A model generated the notes under the pieces. The model was not told where the DNA came from and ran no database searches. It worked only from the letters and a program-made list of their open reading frames with translations. Position numbers and translations under genes: made by a program. A stretch of 33,846 nucleotides of DNA from JBAXGW01 sp037139195 (GTDB taxonomy: Bacteria; Bacteroidota; Bacteroidia; Bacteroidales; JAHJDW01). Shown one piece after another: positions 1 to 6,948 of the stretch. The stretch covers positions 1 through 33,846 of the forward strand of contig JBAXGW010000050.1 in NCBI GenBank assembly GCA_037139195.1. The letters run 5' to 3'. Every line of letters starts with the position of its first letter. Positions within the stretch are counted from its first letter, which is position 1.

Positions 1-37
1 TAATGATAGTAAAATCGAAATAATATTAGATGAGTAA
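1..37 (+). CDS. possible 3' end of a truncated gene
   Basis: In frame 2 the first bases read NDSKIEIILDE followed by a TAA stop at 35-37, which could be the tail of a gene beginning outside the window. Only eleven codons are visible and no family can be recognised, so this is a guess from the open frame alone. Bases 38-242 that follow show no gene, and I saw no clear terminator there. Confidence 0.22.
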   Translation, partial: NDSKIEIILDE

Positions 38-242
38 AGGGGATACCCAGTTAAACTTTTTCATTATATAAAATTGTATTAGCTCGCATTACAAAAAGCA
101 CACAACGAAAATCAGTTTACTTTTCAGAGGTAGTTTTCAACTAAAAAACTTTCTAGAAAGCACTGCCGCTTAAATTATTACTTTTCTGTCATACGAGTCA
201 TATTCCCTCCACTTAAAGCAGAAATATGATATGTGTCGTTAA

Positions 243-797
243 TTATTCTTTAAGTTTTAAAATTATTTTACTTTCAAATATTTCTAAAAGTTCTTTCTTC
301 TTTTCATCACCAGCTGATGCAAAGTTTCCTGGGAAATCATAATTAATATTATGAAGTTCTAATTTTGATTTACTGGAATCTCCAGAAATAATGATAGTTG
401 GATAAACTGAACAACCAACAAAACCTTTCATAATCAAATCATTTGTATCTTTAATAATATTGTACAAAGGGTTCTGTTTAGCCAGAATAGTATCATTGCT
501 ATAAGGGTTTATTTTATATTTTCCAGTTGAATCGATTTCGTAGTTTTGAATAACGGCTTGAAAATAATTATCAATGTTTTCAAGTTTTGAAATTTTCATT
601 TTAAGTGTGTCAAGAGGATAATTAAAACAATAGATTTTCTCATATTGAAAATTAACAGAGTTATCTACCACGCCACATCTATTAAATAAAAGTGTAATTA
701 AAGTGAATAGTAATAGACGTAGTAATCTTGTGAATTTAAGAAACCCCCTAGATTTCCAATAAATTCTTGTTAGATATGAATCTCTATATTTTTTCAT
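243..797 (-). CDS. hypothetical membrane-anchored or exported protein, 184 aa
   Basis: I do not recognise this family. The N-terminus is basic (about 28 residues rich in K and R), followed by a hydrophobic segment at about residues 25-38 that ends in FNRC at residue 41. This looks like a lipoprotein or signal-anchor region, but Arg before the Cys does not fit a standard lipobox, so lipidation is doubtful. The remainder is polar and probably periplasmic or surface-exposed, ending in a lysine- and glutamate-rich helix. No internal Met lies near the hydrophobic segment, so the ATG at 797 is the only reasonable start. A promoter-like block at 905-939, almost identical to one upstream of the gene at 2758-4674, lies about 110 bases upstream and suggests shared control with the tail-fibre-like paralogues. 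Real gene likely; function unknown. Confidence 0.6.
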   Translation of the reverse strand: MKKYRDSYLTRIYWKSRGFLKFTRLLRLLLFTLITLLFNRCGVVDNSVNFQYEKIYCFNYPLDTLKMKISKLENIDNYFQAVIQNYEIDSTGKYKINPYSNDTILAKQNPLYNIIKDTNDLIMKGFVGCSVYPTIIISGDSSKSKLELHNINYDFPGNFASAGDEKKKELLEIFESKIILKLKE

Positions 798-904
798 ATT
801 AAGACAGATAACGACTATACAACCTCCATAAGGCAGCTATTTCTTTAGTAGTTTAGATGATAAAACATTAATATTTCATAAATTAAAAACTATTATATTT
901 ACAA

Positions 905-939
905 CTAAAACTTCTCAAAAGTAAATATAATAATTGAAA
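905..939 (-). promoter_or_regulatory. promoter-like block shared with 4719-4753
   Basis: Read on the minus strand this contains TACTTTTG (916-923), a match to the Bacteroidota -7 element TAnnTTTG. The whole 35-base block matches 4719-4753 at 31 of 35 positions, and both blocks lie upstream of minus-strand genes for exported proteins. No convincing TTTG -33 element at the usual 19-21 base spacing is visible. Promoter function is inferred from motif and position. Confidence 0.4.
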
Positions 940-1072
940 ATACAAATTATTTTAAATTAGGTATATTTCTATTGATAATCCTAGTTATATAGCAACGAAT
1001 AGCTTTGTGCCCAACATAAATTTTAGGCAAATCTGCTTATTGAACTTACTGTCTTTTTTTTAGCTTAAATTA

Positions 1073-2671
1073 TTAAAATGCACGTACAGGACGAACAGAG
1101 CCTGAATAGGGCTTACTGTAATAGAACTGACTACCACTGTCAATGATCTGACTCCAAGCGTCGCCGTTATTACCCTCACTAGAACTCCAATATACAGCAT
1201 TGGGGAAATATCCAAGTGATCCCTTATTTAAATATATTTTATTCAATTCGTCTTTACTTGGCAAATACCAATCGCTGTATCCGCCAATTACTAAATCGTA
1301 ACAAATTCTTGCTGCATTATTCTCTGTACCATATAATGCTATTATTGCATTTGTATTTGCAGCACCTGTTCCAATTGCAGTACCTGTTGAAGCTACATTT
1401 CCAGCAGTAGTTGCATGCCAAACAATACTTGTACTTATATCATTTGTTAAAACTATTAAGCCGTGTGTTTGTCCTGCAATATAGCCAGGATCTCCTGCTT
1501 GTAAAATGTAAGCTACTTTACCGCCTTGATAAAAAGACCCTACATCAAGCGTAACATTACCAGACCATACAGGCACTTTAGATGCTGAAAGCTGCAACAT
1601 TTGACCTGGTATTCCAACAGGCACAACTACCCAAACTGCACCATTCCAATATTGTATATCACCTATATTATTACCAACAGGCTTATTCAATATCTGAGCA
1701 TCTCCGCTTAAAGCATTCCAGTCGGCATTTACGTTTACTTCTGCGCCATAAGCTATAGATGAAAGCTTTGACTTATCATTATTAGAGTAATCATTTGTTG
1801 ACAAACCTTTACCCGTTTCTTTGTCCACTTTATTTGATAAACCTGTATTAACCGTTGTTGTTGTTGCATACACGCCTAAGTCTGGTTTATTAAGCACTTG
1901 TGCATCGCCTGTTGTTGCATTCCAATCAGCATTTACGTTCACCTCTGCTCCTGTTGCTATTCCTTCCAACTTAGTCTTTTCTGTGTTAGTGTAATCATTT
2001 GTTGACAAACCTTTGTTCGTTTCCTTGTCTACTTTACTAGCTAAACCCGTTGCAACTGCTGATGTTGTTGCATATCCACTTACATCGGGTATTTGCGAAC
2101 GAACAAGTGCAATTGAATCACCTAAAGCACTCTTGCTTGCCAAGTTGCTTAAATCTTGATCTCCTGTATTGGTTCCTGACAAATTGCTCAATTTAGTTAT
2201 GTCGGTTGTAGTAATATTTGCTGCCTGACTGCTAGTGTATATTGGGTCAGTTTCGGCAATGCCGCCAATAATAGTATCTGCCGTTTTTGCATGCAATGCA
2301 TAAGGAACACTCAGCAATTGGCTTGTGCTAATATTTGTATAAGTAGTTAATGGAGCAACTATCGCTGTTTTTATTTCGATATAAAAATCATCACTTCCCC
2401 AATTAATAGTATTAAATCCTGCTCCGCCACCAATTTCAATACTAACCAAACCTGTAGCATTGGTAGTCGGCGTATGAGTTTCTGTATAAACAATTACACC
2501 CGTTGACGAGTCTTGGCGTATGTTTATTTCCATGCCTATTTGGGTATTGGGAACCAAAGCATTGCTACTATTACGAATTACAGCCTGATAGCTCATTTTT
2601 TCAGGAGTCTGAGCTTGAACTGCAAGCGAAGCAAATAGGAAGACATTAAAAATTGCAAATACTTTTTTCAT
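1073..2671 (-). CDS. secreted tail-fibre-like repeat protein with DUF1566-type C-terminus, paralogue 1
   Basis: About 532 aa. The start is set at the ATG at 2671 rather than the in-frame ATG at 2695, because it aligns with the start of the neighbouring paralogue and gives a clean signal peptide (MKKVFAIFN...AVQA, then QT). Order of regions: signal peptide 1-20; a roughly 110-residue Bacteroidota domain that begins MSYQAVIRN and ends LLSVPYALHAKTA; a linker; two 68-residue repeats (1679-2086) of the phage tail-fibre type (KVDKET.KGLSTNDYT..EKTKL, then GAEVNVNADWN, then LNKP); and a C-terminal domain with YSDWYLPSKDELNK and YWSSSE ending in SVRPVRAF, typical of DUF1566/Lcl-type folds. There is no T9SS sorting domain. 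It probably forms an extended extracellular fibre or adhesin, but no ligand can be inferred. It lies 86 bases downstream of its paralogue and is probably co-transcribed with it. The last 130 bases look richer in G+C than the rest. Confidence 0.85.
   Translation of the reverse strand: MKKVFAIFNVFLFASLAVQAQTPEKMSYQAVIRNSSNALVPNTQIGMEINIRQDSSTGVIVYTETHTPTTNATGLVSIEIGGGAGFNTINWGSDDFYIEIKTAIVAPLTTYTNISTSQLLSVPYALHAKTADTIIGGIAETDPIYTSSQAANITTTDITKLSNLSGTNTGDQDLSNLASKSALGDSIALVRSQIPDVSGYATTSAVATGLASKVDKETNKGLSTNDYTNTEKTKLEGIATGAEVNVNADWNATTGDAQVLNKPDLGVYATTTTVNTGLSNKVDKETGKGLSTNDYSNNDKSKLSSIAYGAEVNVNADWNALSGDAQILNKPVGNNIGDIQYWNGAVWVVVPVGIPGQMLQLSASKVPVWSGNVTLDVGSFYQGGKVAYILQAGDPGYIAGQTHGLIVLTNDISTSIVWHATTAGNVASTGTAIGTGAANTNAIIALYGTENNAARICYDLVIGGYSDWYLPSKDELNKIYLNKGSLGYFPNAVYWSSSEGNNGDAWSQIIDSGSQFYYSKPYSGSVRPVRAF
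1679..2086 (-). repeat. two tandem 204-bp (68-aa) tail-fibre-like repeats
   Basis: Unit A spans 2086-1883 and unit B 1882-1679, read on the minus strand. Each begins D(V/L)..YATT, continues KVDKET.KGLSTNDY, then GAEVNVNADWN, and ends LNKP. Units differ at scattered positions; B has a SNNDKSKLSSIAY segment not seen in other units. The KVDK..GKGLSTNDYT..EK.KL pattern is familiar from phage tail-fibre proteins. Confidence 0.85.
1974..2409. repeat. 436-bp perfect direct repeat, copy 1
   Basis: Reading base by base, 1974-2409 is identical to 3977-4412 (constant offset 2003). Identity ends with a mismatch at 1973 (A versus T) and at 2410 (T versus A). The block covers the end of the MSYQAVIRN domain, the linker and part of repeat unit A. 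Synonymous positions are identical too, while both flanks have diverged. Confidence 0.95.
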
Positions 2672-2757
2672 ATTTATTCTTTTAAAAAAATTCATAATAT
2701 ATTACCCTAAAAAAAACCAATCAACTGCATATTTATCAAGTAGTTAAACAATAACTA

Positions 2758-4674
2758 TTAAAAGGTCCGAACAGCACGCACCCTAAATGAATAATTCTTG
2801 TTTAGAGCCATCTGTGGACCACCGTCAAAGTTGCATTCCCATGCGTTATTTACTGTTGTTTCACTTGAACTCCAATAGTATGCAATCGTTAAACCTCCTA
2901 TCGCCAATCTATTTACATAAAGTTTATTTAACTCATCCTTCGATGGTAAATACCAATCAGAATAACCACCTCCATTATAATCTTTACACAACAAAGCGGC
3001 ATAAGTACCAGTAACACCTTGAGTTGCAACAATTGCAGCAGTATTAGCACTTCCTGTACCTATAGCAGTGCCAGTAGCCCCTGTTGTTTCATACGAGCCA
3101 TTGTACCAAGCATTAGAAGTTCCTTGATCAACTGTTGCTACAATTAATCCATGTGTTTGACCAGCAACATAACCTGGCTCTCCAACCTGAAAAATATATG
3201 CAACAATACCGCCTTGATAAGGAATTCCTATCGAAAATGTTTTTGCTGAAGTGCCATCATAATTCATCCACTCGGTTCCATTGTAATAATTAGGTTTTTT
3301 TGTAGTTGAATTATAAACAATCATCCCTTCTAGTGGAGTTAACGCATCTCTTTGTGTTTGAGTTAGACTCTCAGCCGTTTTTATTATATATGGATTGCTT
3401 CCTGTTCCCGAACCACTTACAGTTATATTGCTACCAGCTGTTATTTTTGTTTCAGAGCCATCTGATGCTGGAATAACTGGCTTGTTCAATATCTGAGCAT
3501 CGCCTGATAAAGCATTCCAATCTGCATTTACATTTACTTCTGCGCCTGTTGCTATTCCCGAAAGCTTAGTCTTCTCTGTAGTTGTGTAATCATTTGTTGA
3601 CAAACTTTTACCCGCTTCTTTGTCTACTTTATTTGATAAACCTGTATTAACCGTTGTTGTTGTTGCATACACGCCTAAGTCTGGCTTATTAAGCACTTGT
3701 GCATCGCCTGTTGTTGCATTCCAATCAGCATTTACATTTACCTCTGCCCCTGTTGCTATTCCTCCCAGCTTAGTCTTTTCTGCATCTGTGTAGTCATTTG
3801 CTGATAAAACTTTTCCTGTTTCTTTGTCTACTTTATTTGATAAATCTGCATTAACCGTTGTTGTTGTTGCATACACACTTAAGTCTGGTTTATTAAGCAC
3901 TTGTGCATCACCTGTTGTTGCATTCCAATCTGCATTTACGTTCACCTCTGCTCCTGTTGCTATTCCTTCCAACTTTGTCTTTTCTGTGTTAGTGTAATCA
4001 TTTGTTGACAAACCTTTGTTCGTTTCCTTGTCTACTTTACTAGCTAAACCCGTTGCAACTGCTGATGTTGTTGCATATCCACTTACATCGGGTATTTGCG
4101 AACGAACAAGTGCAATTGAATCACCTAAAGCACTCTTGCTTGCCAAGTTGCTTAAATCTTGATCTCCTGTATTGGTTCCTGACAAATTGCTCAATTTAGT
4201 TATGTCGGTTGTAGTAATATTTGCTGCCTGACTGCTAGTGTATATTGGGTCAGTTTCGGCAATGCCGCCAATAATAGTATCTGCCGTTTTTGCATGCAAT
4301 GCATAAGGAACACTCAGCAATTGGCTTGTGCTAATATTTGTATAAGTAGTTAATGGAGCAACTATCGCTGTTTTTATTTCGATATAAAAATCATCACTTC
4401 CCCAATTAATAGAGCTAAAACCAGCTCCGCCACCAATTTCTATACTTACTAAACCACTTGCATTGGAAGATGGTGTAAGAGTTTCTGTGTATACGATTGC
4501 ACCCGTTGGAGAGCCTTGGCGTATATTTATCTCCATGCCTATTTGGGTATTTGCAACCAAAGCGCTGCTGCTGTTACGAATTACAGCTTGATAGCTCATT
4601 TTTTCGGGTGATTGAGCCTGAACGACCAACGCTGCATTTAGGAGCACAGCTAAAACAATAAATAATTTTCTCAT
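2758..4674 (-). CDS. secreted tail-fibre-like repeat protein with DUF1566-type C-terminus, paralogue 2
   Basis: 638 aa, start ATG at 4674 with a purine-rich AAAGGA upstream. Same plan as the downstream paralogue: signal peptide (MRKLFIVL...VVQA, then QS), MSYQAVIRN domain, linker, then three 68-residue repeats (3478-4089) instead of two. A distinct segment follows (SGSGTGSNPYII, then LTPLEGMIVYNS.TKKPNYYNG.EW), a motif I associate with Bacteroidota tail-like proteins. The C-terminal DUF1566-type domain has YSDWYLPSKDELNK and YYWSSSE and ends FRVRAVRTF. No T9SS sorting domain. The C-termini of the two paralogues differ mostly between YWSSSE and the final VR.VR.F. It is the first gene of the pair, with a promoter-like block at 4719-4753. 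Probably an extracellular fibre or adhesin (inference). Confidence 0.87.
   Translation of the reverse strand: MRKLFIVLAVLLNAALVVQAQSPEKMSYQAVIRNSSSALVANTQIGMEINIRQGSPTGAIVYTETLTPSSNASGLVSIEIGGGAGFSSINWGSDDFYIEIKTAIVAPLTTYTNISTSQLLSVPYALHAKTADTIIGGIAETDPIYTSSQAANITTTDITKLSNLSGTNTGDQDLSNLASKSALGDSIALVRSQIPDVSGYATTSAVATGLASKVDKETNKGLSTNDYTNTEKTKLEGIATGAEVNVNADWNATTGDAQVLNKPDLSVYATTTTVNADLSNKVDKETGKVLSANDYTDAEKTKLGGIATGAEVNVNADWNATTGDAQVLNKPDLGVYATTTTVNTGLSNKVDKEAGKSLSTNDYTTTEKTKLSGIATGAEVNVNADWNALSGDAQILNKPVIPASDGSETKITAGSNITVSGSGTGSNPYIIKTAESLTQTQRDALTPLEGMIVYNSTTKKPNYYNGTEWMNYDGTSAKTFSIGIPYQGGIVAYIFQVGEPGYVAGQTHGLIVATVDQGTSNAWYNGSYETTGATGTAIGTGSANTAAIVATQGVTGTYAALLCKDYNGGGYSDWYLPSKDELNKLYVNRLAIGGLTIAYYWSSSETTVNNAWECNFDGGPQMALNKNYSFRVRAVRTF
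3478..4089 (-). repeat. three tandem 204-bp (68-aa) tail-fibre-like repeats
   Basis: Unit A 4089-3886, unit B 3885-3682, unit C 3681-3478, read on the minus strand. Unit A begins DVSGYATTSAV; B and C begin DL.VYATTTTVN. All end LNKP. The extra unit accounts for 68 of the roughly 106 residues by which this protein exceeds its paralogue. Confidence 0.87.
3977..4412. repeat. 436-bp perfect direct repeat, copy 2
   Basis: Identical to 1974-2409, same orientation, 2003 bases apart. It covers the homologous part of the second paralogue and points to recent conversion or duplication rather than protein-level constraint, since third codon positions are also unchanged. Confidence 0.95.
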
Positions 4675-4718
4675 ACTTATTCCTTTTAAGTTTTTATTAT
4701 GGCTTTAAACACAAATAG

Positions 4719-4753
4719 CTAAAACCTCCCAAAAGTAAATAAAATAGTTGAAA
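4719..4753 (-). promoter_or_regulatory. promoter-like block upstream of tail-fibre-like paralogue 2
   Basis: Minus-strand TACTTTTG at 4730-4737 fits the TAnnTTTG -7 element, about 56 bases before the start codon at 4674. The 35-base block matches 905-939 with four differences. A -33 element is not obvious. Confidence 0.45.
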
Positions 4754-5002
4754 CCCTAATTTATATAAAGCAAGCAAAAACCAACTACTAGCTCGACAAA
4801 AAAGACTAATTACCTAACAAAACAAAATAAAAAAACTCATAAAATTCAGTTAGATTTAACCTTGCTTTTTATGATTTTTTAATATTTCCAAAGAATTTGT
4901 ATATTATCAATGTAAGGAAAATTGTAAACGGCTATTGCTAAACCATCATGTCGACTGTGATTTTTTTTTACCACACGAAGCAAATGTTACAAAAAAAATT
5001 AC

Positions 5003-5185
5003 TATTGTCCGATAAAATATTATTAAACAAAAACTTAAAAGATTTCTCACTTCGTTCGAAATGACTATCAATATGTTATGTCAAGGAGAGAGGTGGTTGT
5101 CGGTGGCAAAACCACCGACAACCACCTCTCTCCTTTTTTCTCCTCAACTTATTGTCATTCCGACAGCAGGGAGGAATCTAATATT
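5003..5185. repeat. nested palindromic intergenic element
   Basis: The 633-base gap 4675-5307 has no convincing gene; this element is its main content. It starts with TATTGTCCGATAAAA (5003-5017), then a 25-base arm GATTTCTCACTTCG...AATGAC (5041-5065), then a perfect 24-bp hairpin (5083-5135), then an opposing arm GTCATTCCGACAGC...GGAATC (from 5154) that is an imperfect reverse complement of the first arm. The start and first arm recur at 33795-33842. It looks like a dispersed non-coding repeat; whether it is mobile cannot be decided here. Confidence 0.7.
5083..5139. terminator. perfect 24-bp hairpin followed by a T run
   Basis: The left arm is 5083-5106 and the right arm 5112-5135, exactly complementary, with a five-base loop CAAAA and a run of T at 5134-5139. 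On the plus strand it has the form of a very strong intrinsic terminator, but no plus-strand gene ends nearby, so it may be structural rather than a terminator. The arms are G+C-rich against an A+T-rich background. Confidence 0.55.
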
Positions 5186-5307
5186 ATTTTTCCGGACATC
5201 AATGAAAAAAAATATAACTAAAATAAAGTCTTTCATATATCTCATAAAAAAAAATCAACATCTCACCTATTAAATCAATGATTTTTATAAAAAAATATGC
5301 GCAGAAC

Positions 5308-5535
5308 TTAAACTTTTCCCCCAAGTTTTCCAATTATAATGGCAAATGCAATAATTCCCAATATTATCAAGTAAGCATATAGATTTGCAAAATTCAAAGT
5401 CCATCCCATTCCTACATTTCTTTTCGGAACAATAACTCTATAATCTTTTGGATTAAAATAAAAAATTCCCCATTTATAATTGTTTGGATTATTTTTCATT
5501 TCATCTAATTCATGCTGTTCAAATGGTGTTTTCAT
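5308..5535 (-). CDS. small membrane protein with DUF5808 domain
   Basis: About 75 aa from the ATG at 5535. An upstream in-frame ATG at 5556 and a TTG at 5589 are possible but add residues unlike the family. The segment NNYKWGIFYFNPKDYRVIVPKR followed by GMGWTLNFAN and AY is the DUF5808 signature. One hydrophobic helix (YLIILGIIAFAIIIGKL) ends the protein, so it is likely a single-pass membrane protein with the domain on one side. The usual family motif reads NPKDPR; here Pro is replaced by Tyr. Role unknown. It lies convergent to nothing and 190 bases from the next minus-strand gene, so it may have its own promoter, which I could not locate. Confidence 0.7.
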   Translation of the reverse strand: MKTPFEQHELDEMKNNPNNYKWGIFYFNPKDYRVIVPKRNVGMGWTLNFANLYAYLIILGIIAFAIIIGKLGGKV

Positions 5536-5726
5536 TCTTTCAATTTTATTAAACATTAAACAGAATATGCTTATTTCAATACTACACAAAGGGAAGCAGC
5601 TAAAAAAAGTTGTCGATTTAAAAGTATTCTACCATTTGGATATTCAAGATTGTCCAATTTCTTTAACTATTTTCTATCCAAGTCGAAAAAACAACATTTT
5701 TTTTAAAGTCACAAATAAAAGTAAAA

Positions 5727-6218
5727 CTAGTTTATAGTCAAATTCTTCTTGTTAAAAACCAAAACGTCGCCCACTTCAACATTAGGAAAAGCAAATAATA
5801 AATCGTGTCTGGTATCAGAATTAAAGCCAACAATATATTTAATAGCTCTTAGCGTTTTCGAACCTACATATTCGCTTCCAGGAAAGTAAACACCAATAAT
5901 TGGCACTTTAGTTCCATCTTTTTTAATAACATATATATTTTTCAAATGACTCTTAAAACGAATAGATTCGAGCTTTTCGCCAGTTATTGTTAATTGCAAA
6001 GCTTTTATGCTCTGCATTTTATTAATTTCTTCGCACGATAAAGGTACATTATAACAAGCTACACAGCTAGTATAATTTGGCAAAACTGCCATAGAGTCTA
6101 ACCTGCAGACACAAAAATTGGTAATATTAAGCATTTTACAAGTTAACTTTTCGCTTTGCGATTTTGCTGTTACTGAAAACAACATTGCTGCAATAATAAC
6201 AAAAAACGATTTTTTCAT
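5727..6218 (-). CDS. exported protein of unknown function, 163 aa
   Basis: It has a clear signal peptide (MKKSFFVIIAAMLFSVTAKS, then QS), so it is exported. The mature part has six Cys residues, most in the first fifty residues (including CVCR, CVACYN and SCEE), suggesting disulphides or metal binding. The second half is beta-rich with a KKDGTKVPIIGVYFPGSEYVG stretch. I do not recognise the family. The start ATG at 6218 lies four bases after the stop of the YdcF-like gene, so the two are almost certainly co-transcribed. Confidence 0.65.
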   Translation of the reverse strand: MKKSFFVIIAAMLFSVTAKSQSEKLTCKMLNITNFCVCRLDSMAVLPNYTSCVACYNVPLSCEEINKMQSIKALQLTITGEKLESIRFKSHLKNIYVIKKDGTKVPIIGVYFPGSEYVGSKTLRAIKYIVGFNSDTRHDLLFAFPNVEVGDVLVFNKKNLTIN

Positions 6219-6222
6219 ATCA

Positions 6223-6834
6223 TCAATACTTTATAAAATAATACAACAATTTAATGTACTCATTATTAACTGTTATCAAACCATTTTCGAATTTCCACCA
6301 GCTACCTTCTTTATAATTAGTAGATGGAGCCCCATTTATTAAAACTTGTATATCATTAGTAACGAAAGCTTTTCGAACCGAACGATAAATTCTGCGGGTA
6401 TGAAATTTATTGGAAACAATTATTACTTTCTTCAAACAATGTCTTTTACAATACGAAACAATTAGATCAACCTCTTCCTTGGTGCTGGTTCCAAAAGGCA
6501 AAATATCTATATCAGCAAGCTTCACCCCTTTCCGCAACAAAAAAACCGAAGTTATTAAGGATTCTTTATAATTCAAACCCATGCATTCAAAATCGTTGGG
6601 TACGTTTTCGCCGGTGCAAATAATCTTTTTTGAAACACCATCATTGTATAATCTCAATGCTTGTAGTCCTCGGTCGTAAGTTCCACCGCTTAGCACAAAT
6701 ATGGCTTCGGATTTAGAAAGTTCATCCTCGCAAATAAGGTAATTGCCAACAGAACGCAGCAACGAAACTCTAAAAAACAACAATAGCAATGCTATTCCTA
6801 TTAAAACACCAAATGTAATTGCAATCTTTTTCAT
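6223..6834 (-). CDS. YdcF/DUF218 family membrane-anchored protein
   Basis: 203 aa. An N-terminal transmembrane helix (about residues 5-22) is followed by a DUF218 domain: FVLSGG at about 46-51 with YDRGLQALRLY, then KKIICTGEN, an FGTSTKEE segment, and KKVIIVSNKFHTRR near the C-terminus. These are the conserved blocks of the YdcF/SanA/ElyC family, linked in other bacteria to envelope integrity. The catalytic or binding role here is unknown. The gene is followed after four bases by the Cys-rich exported protein, so both probably act in the envelope. Confidence 0.82.
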   Translation of the reverse strand: MKKIAITFGVLIGIALLLLFFRVSLLRSVGNYLICEDELSKSEAIFVLSGGTYDRGLQALRLYNDGVSKKIICTGENVPNDFECMGLNYKESLITSVFLLRKGVKLADIDILPFGTSTKEEVDLIVSYCKRHCLKKVIIVSNKFHTRRIYRSVRKAFVTNDIQVLINGAPSTNYKEGSWWKFENGLITVNNEYIKLLYYFIKY

Positions 6835-6854
6835 TTATTATTCGCTTTACTTCA

Positions 6855-6948
6855 ATTCTTCTCTGTTTCCGCCGTCAGGTCATCCGTCAGGCTTCTTACC
6901 TCTTGATTCTTAATTCTTGATTCAACTTCAGACCTCAGAATCCAGACT
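6855..6948. repeat. probable dispersed intergenic repeat
   Basis: The gap between the YdcF-like gene and the M48 gene contains short internal direct repeats: GTCAGG and CCGTCAGG (around 6874-6890), and TTGATTCTTAATTCTTGATTC (6902-6922). The pattern resembles low-complexity Bacteroidota intergenic repeats that I recall, but only one copy is in the window. Confidence 0.35.

Noticed and set aside
1073..4674. Prophage remnant
   Set aside because: Only the repeat motif resembles tail fibres; signal peptides and Bacteroidota domains, and no other phage genes, point to cellular secreted proteins.
5003..5017. TATTGTCCGATAAAA as an insertion-sequence terminal repeat
   Set aside because: It occurs at two sites but no transposase, paired opposite end or target duplication is visible, so I call it only a dispersed repeat.
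5061..5273. Open frame of 70 codons over the hairpin region
   Set aside because: It runs through a palindrome and low-complexity sequence, shows no domain, and is explained by the repeat element.
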